64,000 bases of DNA from Nitrospira japonica (GTDB lineage Bacteria > Nitrospirota > Nitrospiria > Nitrospirales > Nitrospiraceae), in NCBI RefSeq assembly GCF_900169565.1, contig NZ_LT828648.1:1180876-1244875 (forward strand), given 5' to 3'. A program made the position numbers and the translations under genes. The notes under the pieces are model-generated. The model was not told the DNA's origin, ran no database searches, and saw nothing but the letters and a program-made list of their open reading frames with translations. Numbering within the stretch: position 1 is the first letter of the stretch; each line of letters begins with the position of its first letter. Of this stretch, positions 8,019-17,184 are shown piece after piece.

Positions 8019-11000
8019 TCAGTTTAAGGGCGAGGCGTTGCCAATCACGACAAAGGCAGCCCAATAGTAGGGATGAGCCAGCGTCGGATTCTTTTGCATG
8101 GCAATCTGTACGACGCTGAGCGCAGCGGAGGGACCCATGCCCGTCTGTAGTTGTTTATAATAGGCGACCATGAACTCCTTCGTGGTCGCATCATCGACCT
8201 TCCAGAGACTGACCACTTGTGCACGTACGCCGGCCAGGACCAGCGCTCGACGCAGCCCATAGACACCTTCCCCGTTGTGCACATCTCCCACCCCGGTTTC
8301 ACACGCTGACAGGACAGCCAACTCTGTGCCGTCCAGATCAAGACTGGCCATCTCGAGTGCCGTGAGAATGCCATCGTCCTTGGGCCCCGAGCGGAGTTGG
8401 TTCGCCCCGGCTAATGCGAGACCCGAGCGCAGGAGTGGGTTCTCCTGACGAAGGCTGAGAGGGCGCAGCTCCGGTGCAAAGCCAGCCGCGCGTGCCGAGG
8501 CCGTGAGATCCATAGGTTGATCCGACAGAAAAAACCCATGCGTGGCCAGATGCAGGATCTGAGGGCCGTGGACCTGCTTCACGGCTGCCTCGGTGGCAAA
8601 GCTCTCCGTCATCATCTGACTCGGTTGTAGTTGAAGAAGCGCACCCAGGACCTCAGCCTCTTGCGCGGTGCCGGGCAACGGTGTAAACCGTAACCCGCCG
8701 CGCTCCACATCCGCCGAGCGGCGTGCTTTGACTATTTCTCCTGTCGCAAGCGAGTCCAGAGGGCCAAAGTCGGGATTCGCTACCAGCAACATCGGATGCT
8801 GTGTGGTGGCCGAAGATGCCGGCCGCAACAGATCGCGGCCACTCGTGAGATAGGTAATTTCATATTGCTCAGCCAGATACTGCCCTTGGCTATCCTGAAG
8901 CACACCAAACGGCAGGAGATTGAGTGCCCCATCGGGTGAGATCAAGAGCTGGGTGGCTGATCCCACATGTGGATAGAGCGTCTGGAGTAATCGGCGATGG
9001 AGTGCTTGCGCCCGCATCTGCACCGTTTTTGTCCCACCCGGGTGGCGCACGGCGGCAAGTAGTGAAGCAACCTCCGTGTCGATGGCTTGGGCTTCCCCCA
9101 GATCAACTAACACCGCCGATCCGCTAGGCTTCAGCAGGTAGACTGCATAGCGAGGAGCGCCCCAGCTGGGTTCATTATTGATGGCTTCGGGCTTGAAGGG
9201 TTCATAGTGCACCCATTCAAGAAGCACCGCTCGGGGTGGAAGTGCGCGCTGGACCTTTTCCAGCGTGACTGGGTCGAGCTCAGCGCGGAACCGGCCACTG
9301 CGACTACTAAGTTGCGTTTCGAAGCTGCTGATCTGCTGCTGCAACGCTACGAGCTGTGTCCGATACTGCTCCAGGCGGAGCGGCCCGGGCCCACGCATAT
9401 TTAAAGTGGCCCAGTCTGTCGTGGCTGCTTGATAGTTCGTCAGCAGCTCTTGGTCTTCCGGCGTCAGCCTCTTGCGCAGGCGCAGGAGGCTGTCCGTCAA
9501 GACATCTAAGATACGGCCTTTGCGCTGCAGCACGACCTCCAGTCCCAAGCTTGTCGCTGTCGGCTCATGCAACGCTGCGGCTACTGCAAAGCTGGTCACC
9601 ACAGTGGATTCTACGAGTGTCGCCAGATATGCTTGCTTCCGTTCCTCATCACCCTGCACCAATACTCTTCGGGCATTGAGATCCTCGATGTGCACCGCTC
9701 GTTGGAACTTATCCAGGGCATCGGCCGAACGGGATTGGCGCCAGGCCAGAAAGGCCAATTCGTACAAGACAATTCCCGTGTCTGGATGCTGCGGCCCCAG
9801 GACTTTCTCCCGAATCGCGAGGGCGCGTTCATACAGAGGCTCCGCCTTGGCATAAGTACCAGTGGCCTTATACAGCCCCGCAAGATGGCTCAGGCTCGTC
9901 GCCATGGCCGGATGGGTCGGGCCGAGGACCTTCTCCTGGATCGCGAGGGCGCGTTCATACAGAGGCTCCGCCTTGGCATAAGTACCAGTGGCCTTATACA
10001 GCCCCGCAAGATTGTTCAGGCTCGTCGCCGTGGCCGGATGCTGCGGCCCCAGGACTTTCTCCCGAATCGCGAGGGCGCGTTCATACAGAGGCTCCGCCTT
10101 GGCATAAGTACCAGTGGCCTCATACAGCGCCGCAAGATGGCTCAGGCTCGTCGCCGTGGCCGGATGGGTCGGGCCGAGGACCTTCTCCTGGATCGCGAGG
10201 GCGCGTTCATACAGAGGCTCCGCCTTCGCATAGGCGCCGGTAACGTGATACAGCGTCGCAAGATTGTCTAGGCTCGTCGCCGTGTCTGGATGCTGCGGCC
10301 CCAGGACTTTCTCCCAAATCGCGAGGGCGCGTTCATACAGAGGCTCCGCCTTGGCATAAGTACCAGTGGCCTCATACAGCCCCGCAAGATTGTTCAGGCT
10401 CGTCGCCGTGGCCGGATGCTGCGGCCCCAGGACTTTCTCCCGAATCGCGAGGGCGCGTTCATACAGAGGCTCCGCCTTGGCATAAGTACCAGTGGCCTTA
10501 TACAGCCCCGCAAGATTGTTCAGGCTCGTCGCCGTGGTCGGATGCTGCGGCCCCAGGACTTTCTCCCAAATCGCGAGGGCGCGTTCATACAGAGGCTCCG
10601 CCTTGGCATAAGTACCAGTGGTTTCATACAGCTCCGCAAGATTGTTCAGGCTCGCCGCCGTGGTCGGATGCTGCGGCCCCAGGACTTTCTCCCGAATCGC
10701 GAGGGCGCGTTCATACAGAGGCTCCGCCTTGGCATAAGTACCAGTGGCCTTATACAGCCCCGCAAGATTGTTCAGGCTCGTCGCCGTGGCCGGATGGGTC
10801 GGGCCGAGGACCTTCAGCTGGATCGCGAGGGCGCGTTCATACAGAGGCTCCGCCTTGGCATAAGTACCAGTGGTTTCATACAGCCCCGCAAGATTGTTCA
10901 GGCTCGTCGCCGTGGCCGGATGCTGCGGCCCCAGGACTTTCTCCCGAATCGCGAGGGCGCGTTCATACAGAGGCTCCGCCTTCGCATAGGCGCCGGTAAG

Positions 11001-11645
11001 GTGATAAAGAAGCGCAAGATTGTTCAGGCTCGTCGCCGTGTCTGGATGCTGCGGCCCCAGGACTTTCTCCCGAATCGCGAGGGCGCGTTCATACAGAGGC
11101 TCCGCCTTCGCATAAGTACCAGTGGCCTCATACAGCCCCGCAAGATCGTCTAGGCTCGTCGCCGTGGTCGGATGCTGCGGCCCCAGGACTTTCTCCCGAA
11201 TCGCGAGGGCGCGTTCATACAGAGGCTCCGCCTTCGCATAAGTACCAGTGGCCTTATACAGCCCCGCAAGATTGTTCAGGCTCGTCGCCGTGGTCGGATG
11301 CTGCGGCCCCAGGACTTTCTCCCGAATCGCGAGGGCGCGTTCATACAGAGGCTCCGCCTTCGCATAGGCGCCGGTAAGGTGATACAGCGTCGCAAGATTG
11401 TTCAGGCTCGCCGCCGTGGTCGGATGGTTCTGTCCTAAAGCAGATTCGTTAATTACCAGCGCTCTTTTAGCTAGGGAGATGGCTTCGGTGTACTTCCCGC
11501 TATCATATAGGAGCATCACTTTTGTATTTAGCTGCTCGGCTGTTGCTAATTCGTCTTTCTTTCCCCAAGTAGGGGTTAAGGTGGTCAGCGTGGCAATGCA
11601 TGCGAAGAATAGACACCACACTTGATGCAAGGCCAGCTGTCTCAT
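8019..11645 (-). CDS. Exported TPR-CHAT protein
   Basis: A 1208-residue protein. An N-terminal signal peptide (hydrophobic core about residues 9-26) is followed by one divergent and 13 near-identical 42-residue TPR units of the kinesin-light-chain type (pattern YAKAEPLYERALAIREK...). A helical linker and a C-terminal CHAT domain (about 830-1205) follow. CHAT is a caspase-related cysteine peptidase fold; the expected catalytic pair is His1036 in HLATHGFF and Cys1115 in LSACETG, both present. TPR-CHAT proteins include the gRAMP-associated Csx29 protease, but free-standing exported ones like this have no assigned substrate. It is the last of a run of minus-strand genes starting with the caspase gene, separated from its neighbour by 77 bp. 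Confidence 0.9.
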   Translation of the reverse strand: MRQLALHQVWCLFFACIATLTTLTPTWGKKDELATAEQLNTKVMLLYDSGKYTEAISLAKRALVINESALGQNHPTTAASLNNLATLYHLTGAYAKAEPLYERALAIREKVLGPQHPTTATSLNNLAGLYKATGTYAKAEPLYERALAIREKVLGPQHPTTATSLDDLAGLYEATGTYAKAEPLYERALAIREKVLGPQHPDTATSLNNLALLYHLTGAYAKAEPLYERALAIREKVLGPQHPATATSLNNLAGLYETTGTYAKAEPLYERALAIQLKVLGPTHPATATSLNNLAGLYKATGTYAKAEPLYERALAIREKVLGPQHPTTAASLNNLAELYETTGTYAKAEPLYERALAIWEKVLGPQHPTTATSLNNLAGLYKATGTYAKAEPLYERALAIREKVLGPQHPATATSLNNLAGLYEATGTYAKAEPLYERALAIWEKVLGPQHPDTATSLDNLATLYHVTGAYAKAEPLYERALAIQEKVLGPTHPATATSLSHLAALYEATGTYAKAEPLYERALAIREKVLGPQHPATATSLNNLAGLYKATGTYAKAEPLYERALAIQEKVLGPTHPAMATSLSHLAGLYKATGTYAKAEPLYERALAIREKVLGPQHPDTGIVLYELAFLAWRQSRSADALDKFQRAVHIEDLNARRVLVQGDEERKQAYLATLVESTVVTSFAVAAALHEPTATSLGLEVVLQRKGRILDVLTDSLLRLRKRLTPEDQELLTNYQAATTDWATLNMRGPGPLRLEQYRTQLVALQQQISSFETQLSSRSGRFRAELDPVTLEKVQRALPPRAVLLEWVHYEPFKPEAINNEPSWGAPRYAVYLLKPSGSAVLVDLGEAQAIDTEVASLLAAVRHPGGTKTVQMRAQALHRRLLQTLYPHVGSATQLLISPDGALNLLPFGVLQDSQGQYLAEQYEITYLTSGRDLLRPASSATTQHPMLLVANPDFGPLDSLATGEIVKARRSADVERGGLRFTPLPGTAQEAEVLGALLQLQPSQMMTESFATEAAVKQVHGPQILHLATHGFFLSDQPMDLTASARAAGFAPELRPLSLRQENPLLRSGLALAGANQLRSGPKDDGILTALEMASLDLDGTELAVLSACETGVGDVHNGEGVYGLRRALVLAGVRAQVVSLWKVDDATTKEFMVAYYKQLQTGMGPSAALSVVQIAMQKNPTLAHPYYWAAFVVIGNASPLN
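9780..11438. repeat. Tandem 126-bp repeats (13 units) coding for TPRs
   Basis: Thirteen successive 126-bp units, each encoding one 42-residue TPR of the CHAT protein. Units differ at only a few positions, mainly the residue after ALAI (Arg, Gln or Trp), the QHP/THP site and the last helix (YKATGT, YEATGT, YETTGT, YHLTGA). DNA-level identity is far higher than protein function requires, which points to recent expansion by slippage or unequal exchange. Long open frames on the opposite strand are by-products of the repeat. Confidence 0.9.
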
Positions 11646-11722
11646 TCGCTGTTAAGCCTCTGATCGAGTCTTGAGTCCGAGATTTGTCTTGCTTTTTCCC
11701 AGAAGGATAGTCAGAAACTCAT

Positions 11723-13666
11723 TCAGCCCTCTAGTTTCTTGTGCACTAAAGCCGCCACTTTCTTGATAAAGTGGTTGATGACATCAACTGCGAGCTGCAG
11801 TACCTGAGTGACCACTTTCATGATCGACCGCAGCAAGGGGATACCTCCGGGCACAAAAATGAGAATTCCCGTAAGCAGCAGTCCTGCCCCTGCCAGCAGA
11901 AGCAGTGGGTGTTCAGTGGGCCATGACCACCAGGCTTTGGGCGGCGGTGGCACCGTAATACTATTGGTCATCTCGACAGGCATCGGCATTATCGGTTCGT
12001 CACTAGTTACCAGCTGCGCCTCAGGAATCATGGCGACGGTCAGTTTCACCACGAACTGCGCATATGCATTGATGGGCACGAGATTCTGGATATAGCCCCA
12101 CGATCCTCTTTGAAGGAGCGCACCCGAGCGAAGATTGGCAGAGACACCAAATCGTACACGAGCCGGCAATGCAGCCAACACATCATCGGCTGGCGCCTCG
12201 GCCTGCGAGGAGGCGTCTTCTGAAGGGGTGAACCGCTCAGCCAGCTCAGGGTTTTCGGCGATCATAGGCAGTTCGCCAGAGAGGGTGGCCAACGAGGCCA
12301 CCGCTTGCGTGGCCTCATAGCCTTCCGGCGGCTTGTCTAAATCCAGTCCCTTCGCCGACGTCCCACATCGAATCACTTGACACCAAATAGGCTCCAATGC
12401 GGAAGCCCCTGCGCTGCCTGTTATAACAAGCCCCCCAATCCCCGCTCTTGCCGCCACCACATCGAGTCCCACGAACCCTGCTGTGGCTCGCCTTTTTGTG
12501 GTGGTCGTTGATTCCCATGGACGGACCGTAGCGTAGAAGCCTGCCGTATAAATCACGGGCCCGCCATCGCCGTCGTCCCGTTGAACGAGGCCCAACCCAG
12601 GTACTGTGCCGTCTCGCGCGACCTGGCGGTACAGCATGTGGAGGAGCCGTGGATCAGTGCTATGCTCACGGCGACTATACGAGGCCCAGAAGCGCGGATC
12701 CTCCGTGTGCTTGAGCCGCGCGCTGGTTTCATGAGCGAAGTAGGTAGGATCGATGAACCAATGATTTCCTCCTATCTCCTTATCATTAAAAGACTTCACT
12801 GTCGCGTTGGTAAAAAGCGTGATCACCGTGTAATAGTGACGGAGGTCGATGGGCTGTTTACTCTTGCCCAAGGTAATCCTGCGGTCTGGTTTTTCCCACC
12901 ACTCCAACTCGCCAAACCGTACTTGATGGCCTGCGACGCCCGAGATGTGCTGCCTAATAGACTGCTTCCAATCCTCCGTCGCACTGCTAGGCCAGGGCGT
13001 CGACACTTGGAGAGTTAGTCCGGGGATGCCGCTCGCGTCTCCATCAAGATCCACATCCGATGTGTTGCCCTCCAGGTCCGCAAGCGACCACCATGCCCGC
13101 TTGTCTCCCCCCCGTGCGGGAGGCAATGTGCCATGTCCAGACGAGGCTTGGAGCAGTGCGGGCGCGATCATCACCGAGCCCTCTCCTCCAGGCCGTACTC
13201 CCTGTTCCTTCCGTTGCTGTTCGGACTTCGTGAGCAACCGGAACGCACGCCAATCTAGGATAGTTTCGTCTTCACCGGATGCCTCACGTTCTGCCCCTTG
13301 GGGTCGTTGAGTCACTACCGTCAGGAACGTTCCTCGCCCGAGTTCCGTGCCGGAAAATTCATGAGTAGCTTCCCATTTCCCCGCCTCTGTCATACGAAAT
13401 TGAAGAGCTCCACGCTCCGGAATCGTCTCTTGCATGGCAGGGTTGCCAGCATAAAGGGTGATCTGTACTGTCGCCTGAGGATTCTCAGGCGCAGTCCATC
13501 GAATCATGACCGGCGTGGATTCCTGCTTCCGCAATATCAGATTTGCACTCTGGTTCGTCCCTGGCCCCTCACATCCGTATAAGCAATCCACCAACATCTC
13601 TGCCCACGCCGGGGAAAGCCAGAAGACTAGGACCCCGACAAGTGGGACAGTGATGGGGAATGTCAT
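11723..13666 (-). CDS. Exported, C-terminally membrane-anchored protein of unknown function
   Basis: A 647-residue protein with a signal peptide (cleavage probably after PAWA, about residue 22). A large extracytoplasmic region follows, with Cys residues near its start (LVDCLYGCEG), then a C-terminal transmembrane helix (LLLLAGAGLLLTGILIFVPGG) and a short amphipathic tail. No catalytic motif is recognised. The ATG overlaps the stop of the upstream caspase-NlpC gene by four bases (ATGA, 13663-13666), so the two are made together and probably interact at the envelope, this protein perhaps anchoring or regulating the peptidase. That role is inferred from coupling only. Confidence 0.75.
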   Translation of the reverse strand: MTFPITVPLVGVLVFWLSPAWAEMLVDCLYGCEGPGTNQSANLILRKQESTPVMIRWTAPENPQATVQITLYAGNPAMQETIPERGALQFRMTEAGKWEATHEFSGTELGRGTFLTVVTQRPQGAEREASGEDETILDWRAFRLLTKSEQQRKEQGVRPGGEGSVMIAPALLQASSGHGTLPPARGGDKRAWWSLADLEGNTSDVDLDGDASGIPGLTLQVSTPWPSSATEDWKQSIRQHISGVAGHQVRFGELEWWEKPDRRITLGKSKQPIDLRHYYTVITLFTNATVKSFNDKEIGGNHWFIDPTYFAHETSARLKHTEDPRFWASYSRREHSTDPRLLHMLYRQVARDGTVPGLGLVQRDDGDGGPVIYTAGFYATVRPWESTTTTKRRATAGFVGLDVVAARAGIGGLVITGSAGASALEPIWCQVIRCGTSAKGLDLDKPPEGYEATQAVASLATLSGELPMIAENPELAERFTPSEDASSQAEAPADDVLAALPARVRFGVSANLRSGALLQRGSWGYIQNLVPINAYAQFVVKLTVAMIPEAQLVTSDEPIMPMPVEMTNSITVPPPPKAWWSWPTEHPLLLLAGAGLLLTGILIFVPGGIPLLRSIMKVVTQVLQLAVDVINHFIKKVAALVHKKLEG

Positions 13667-16527
13667 GGCTTTTTCTCCTGGATAGCTTGCATGAAAGTCT
13701 CATCTGGCAGGTTCTCTTCGAGACACTGCGATTCCTCGCAAGATGTGTTTAGGGCGTCCGCACTAGGCTGTCCCCGTGACGTCATGGTTTCAGCCGCAAT
13801 CTGACGATACCGCCAGCAGGCCTTCTGCTTCATGGTGGGCCGGTCCCACCGCGTCCAGTCTTTCTTGTATTTGATTAATTGATATTCAACGCCTGTATCG
13901 GACATCTTGCTCTCTTTCACATTCCCGTCCCAGCCGTGCGAGCCCCAGGCAATTCGTTTGACCGGATCGATGACCATGACGGTGTGGCCATCGCCACGGG
14001 TGTCATCGCGAAAGACCAGTACATCGCCTATCTGCGGATCAGCAGGACAGCTTAGAAACTCGTCGGCCATGGGTCCTTGGGGTTTGACCATGTCTACCGT
14101 CGATACGTAAGCGTTCCCTTGCTTGTTGTATGCAAGCCCGGCGCGAGTAAAGGTAAACCAGATGGCTCGTGAACAATCGATGCCTTTTCTCAGATTGTCC
14201 GCATCTGTGGATTCAATCCACGGATGCTGTTTATAACTCACACCGTCGTGTTCCATACGGGAATACTTTGCTAGCGAATCGGCTTGCCAAAGTACTTTAT
14301 AGAGGGCTGTCTTTTTATCGTCCGGCAGGTATGGACGAATATCGAAATTGGCGATGGTATATTCACGCTTGTTGATCTCACTTTGCTGTGTGCCGTCTTG
14401 AGGTGACTCAAGAAAGTTGGCGTTGGCTCGAACTTTAACAGGGAGGCTCGTGCGCGTCCACGCGCTATCCTCGACGACAGTCACTTCGGCTTGTCCACGC
14501 ATTCCCGGCACGAGATAACGTCCCAAGGCATGACCCAAGCCGCTAGTCGTACTAGCGGGATCCCTCAGCGTCCTGGCTCCGTCCGCTACCCTGGAGGTAA
14601 GCGCGCCCCAATCGATGGGATTGGCGACGTGAGTGCCAAACACCATAATCTGATCTTCGATATCTAAGGGGGGAAGACCATGAAATGGTGTGCTAAATAT
14701 CCGACTCCTCCCCGGGTATAATGGTTCATGCAACATGTTGGAAAAACTGAGGATGCCTCCATCGGATGAGAGGATAGCGCCCCCAACCAGCAATGGTACC
14801 CGGGCTTGGGCGTCGAGCGTGACCTTGATTTGATACCGAAAGCATAGGGGTATGTTCTGTGGCTCATTTGGTTTTGCCTGGTCCCACGTGGCTTTTCGAG
14901 CACAGGAAGTTTGACCTGTGGACTCAGGTACTAAACTAACTTGCAGTGTCTCCCCATCCCTGAAGACCCGTCCGCCTTCACCCGTCAGATGCTTTAAGGC
15001 TAGCTGTCGGGCATGTTGCCAGAGATTGTTGGCAATCAAAACCGCCTCAGTATCCCCATCCTGATAATGGTTCCGGATGCGATTCTCGCTGTCCCGAAGT
15101 ACGATGCGGTTATTGTCTTGAACACTTAACTCGAAAGCGACGGGCGTCGTCTCATCTGTGACTAGTTGCACCATGAGCTTCGTGTCGGGATCATCGTCAA
15201 CGATCTCCTGAATCGCGGTGGCGCGTTGAAGTGGAATGCCGCCCGGCTGGGTAGGCGAGCGCAAGCGTACCGATAGCCTGAGAAAAGAATCAGCTGGACG
15301 AATCAACACTGCTAAGTCGCCTTCCTTAATAGGTATGAGGTTTGGACCCTTTCCTATAATGCGACCAGTGGCGCGGAGGCCTGTCGAGTTCTCGACGATG
15401 AGGGTTGCTTTCGCCTTTTTGGGATCCAGGGTGTCGGGGCCAAGAGCTTGGCCGTCGAAGACGCGCAGTTCTGCATTGAGTCCGAGCCCTGGCAATGGAG
15501 GTCCACTGAGCGTGAGATTGGGCAGCTTGATGGCGCTGACGCGAAGTCCCATAGGGTGAGAACGCTTTTCGTTTCCGAAGACGACTCCCGAAAGGTCTCC
15601 GTGAAAGTACGGTACTTGCGAGCTACGGGCGGCTACAAGCGGGCGCACTTGGTAGGACACTTGTGTATACGATAACGGAGGCTTCGGGGCGGCGCTTAGT
15701 ACCGTCATAAGCGCATTGGTGAAGATGCCTCCATCGGGGCTTTCCAGTGCGGAGGTCCCATCTGCTGCTGCTGCTAACAGGACCAGTCCTGGTAGATCCA
15801 TGGGCGTGAACGTTGGACTGCCGTCGGCTTGGCTTGCGGCTGACCCACTGAGAACTGCAGTAGGAAGGGTTTCGGGTTCCTGAAAGCGGGCGGTCAAGGA
15901 GGCAGCATCCGCGCGTGCTGCGGTGCCTGAATTACAGGAGTCCAGGATAACGGTTATACGTTGCGTTCGCTGATGAAGCGCTGCAAGCAGAGTGTTGAAC
16001 TCATCATCGAGCAGATCGTGCACGTCCTGTGTCCGCGAATCATGGAACACAAGCGTTTCATCCGTACCGTCTCCTTCATCACCATTCGTATCTTTTCGTG
16101 TAGAGCCATGCCCAGCAAAATAAACCACAACCACATCGTTCGGCTTTGCACGCTTAATGAGTCCCTGGTCAAATGCAGTCTTGAAATTTGTCACTGTAGC
16201 AGCTGCATCACGTAATAGGCAGACATTTGGCCTTGGAAATCCATAACCTCCTGCGCCTGTTAGTAAGTCATACATGTGTTGCGCATCTAGTGGAGCCCCT
16301 TTTAGTTGTTTGAGTCGAGAATCCTTGTACACGCCTATGCCGACGATGAGGGCAAGCCGACGCATCCCCTCCTTTTCCTCTGCTGTCGTTGTGGGACATG
16401 AGATAGGGAGCGCCTCTGCTTGCACGCTTGCAAACCAGCCCCCACTAAAGATTGACACGAGCACAAGCGCATTGCAGAGCATGGTCAGTCTCGTACTGTT
16501 CCTCGCTCGCCTTTGGCAACCCATCAT
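13663..16527 (-). CDS. Exported caspase-like (C14) protein with C-terminal NlpC/P60-like domain
   Basis: A 954-residue protein with a signal peptide ending near ASVQA (residue 37). Residues 55-310 form a caspase-like domain: strand LALIVGIGVY, His140 in YFAGHG and Cys198 in LDSCNSG, the expected catalytic dyad. A long central region of beta-rich sequence is unrecognised. The C-terminus (about 780-910) resembles an NlpC/P60 or CHAP-type amidase fold: Cys785 in GIDCSRAIWF, His848 in GDGHTVMVID and a following GSHGWD. Caspase peptidase and cell-wall-type amidase in one exported chain is unusual. It is translationally coupled to the downstream membrane-anchored protein. Confidence 0.85.
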   Translation of the reverse strand: MMGCQRRARNSTRLTMLCNALVLVSIFSGGWFASVQAEALPISCPTTTAEEKEGMRRLALIVGIGVYKDSRLKQLKGAPLDAQHMYDLLTGAGGYGFPRPNVCLLRDAAATVTNFKTAFDQGLIKRAKPNDVVVVYFAGHGSTRKDTNGDEGDGTDETLVFHDSRTQDVHDLLDDEFNTLLAALHQRTQRITVILDSCNSGTAARADAASLTARFQEPETLPTAVLSGSAASQADGSPTFTPMDLPGLVLLAAAADGTSALESPDGGIFTNALMTVLSAAPKPPLSYTQVSYQVRPLVAARSSQVPYFHGDLSGVVFGNEKRSHPMGLRVSAIKLPNLTLSGPPLPGLGLNAELRVFDGQALGPDTLDPKKAKATLIVENSTGLRATGRIIGKGPNLIPIKEGDLAVLIRPADSFLRLSVRLRSPTQPGGIPLQRATAIQEIVDDDPDTKLMVQLVTDETTPVAFELSVQDNNRIVLRDSENRIRNHYQDGDTEAVLIANNLWQHARQLALKHLTGEGGRVFRDGETLQVSLVPESTGQTSCARKATWDQAKPNEPQNIPLCFRYQIKVTLDAQARVPLLVGGAILSSDGGILSFSNMLHEPLYPGRSRIFSTPFHGLPPLDIEDQIMVFGTHVANPIDWGALTSRVADGARTLRDPASTTSGLGHALGRYLVPGMRGQAEVTVVEDSAWTRTSLPVKVRANANFLESPQDGTQQSEINKREYTIANFDIRPYLPDDKKTALYKVLWQADSLAKYSRMEHDGVSYKQHPWIESTDADNLRKGIDCSRAIWFTFTRAGLAYNKQGNAYVSTVDMVKPQGPMADEFLSCPADPQIGDVLVFRDDTRGDGHTVMVIDPVKRIAWGSHGWDGNVKESKMSDTGVEYQLIKYKKDWTRWDRPTMKQKACWRYRQIAAETMTSRGQPSADALNTSCEESQCLEENLPDETFMQAIQEKKP

Positions 16528-16767
16528 TTGTCCTCCATGCAGATTGACGCCCTAGCCATCGTTATGCCATTTGATGCCTGTAACGGTCCTGCGGCGGATG
16601 AATCACGATGAGGTATTCCTTTAAAAATAGAGGCCCATAGATGGAATGTAGGAGAAATTAGGTCAAAAGGATTCTTGTAGGTTCCGGACCCTGATTTCTG
16701 TCATGCGTTCTCAACCGACTACCTCAAGTGTAATCAGGGTCATAGGTCTCTACTAAACTGAACTAAT

Positions 16768-17145
16768 CTATCGAACCCGCAGGAAGCTAGTTCTAGAGAT
16801 GTCTACAATCCAGGACTGGGTGAAGCTGGAGCCATATCCCCTGCTGCTACTGGTGTGGTCTCGTAGAATACCTGCTGACCTAAAAACTAGGCTCTGAGAA
16901 AACAAAACGCCGTATACTGACCTTAGTATTAAGTCAGCTTTCACCACTTGAGGAGTATCAATAGTTACTTGGTAGATTTTGTCGAAATGCATCCCGGTCT
17001 CGGTCCTACGGAACTGAGCACTGGATTGATCGTTGCTCTCTGCATGACGCAACCAGGTCTCTGAAGCGGTTAACGTAGCAAAAGCCACCGTTGAACCCAG
17101 GAAGTGTGTCCATCCTCCACGATAAATGCGTTTGGTGTCGTTCAC
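16768..17145 (-). CDS. Hypothetical protein, last gene of the giant-protein cassette
   Basis: A 125-residue ORF with a GTG start at 17145, about 40 bases after the stop of the 595-residue protein gene. Composition is natural and beta-rich (IYQVTIDTPQVVKADLIL), but no family is recognised and the ribosome site is poor, so the exact start is uncertain. If real it closes the seven-gene cassette. About 240 bases of non-coding sequence separate it from the caspase-NlpC gene. Confidence 0.5.
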   Translation of the reverse strand: MNDTKRIYRGGWTHFLGSTVAFATLTASETWLRHAESNDQSSAQFRRTETGMHFDKIYQVTIDTPQVVKADLILRSVYGVLFSQSLVFRSAGILRDHTSSSRGYGSSFTQSWIVDISRTSFLRVR

Positions 17146-17184
17146 GAGAACTTGGCATTGCAGCGCCGAAGTAAGCCTGCTTTT

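Noticed and set aside
9567-11438. Long plus-strand frames of 88-287 codons with repeated MLRPQDFLPNREGAF-type units
   Set aside because: They are the antisense reading of the 126-bp TPR repeats, which stay open because the repeat length is a multiple of three. They have no ribosome sites and no protein-like features.
9780-11438. CRISPR-like regular repeats
   Set aside because: Repeats are contiguous 126-bp coding units without unique spacers.
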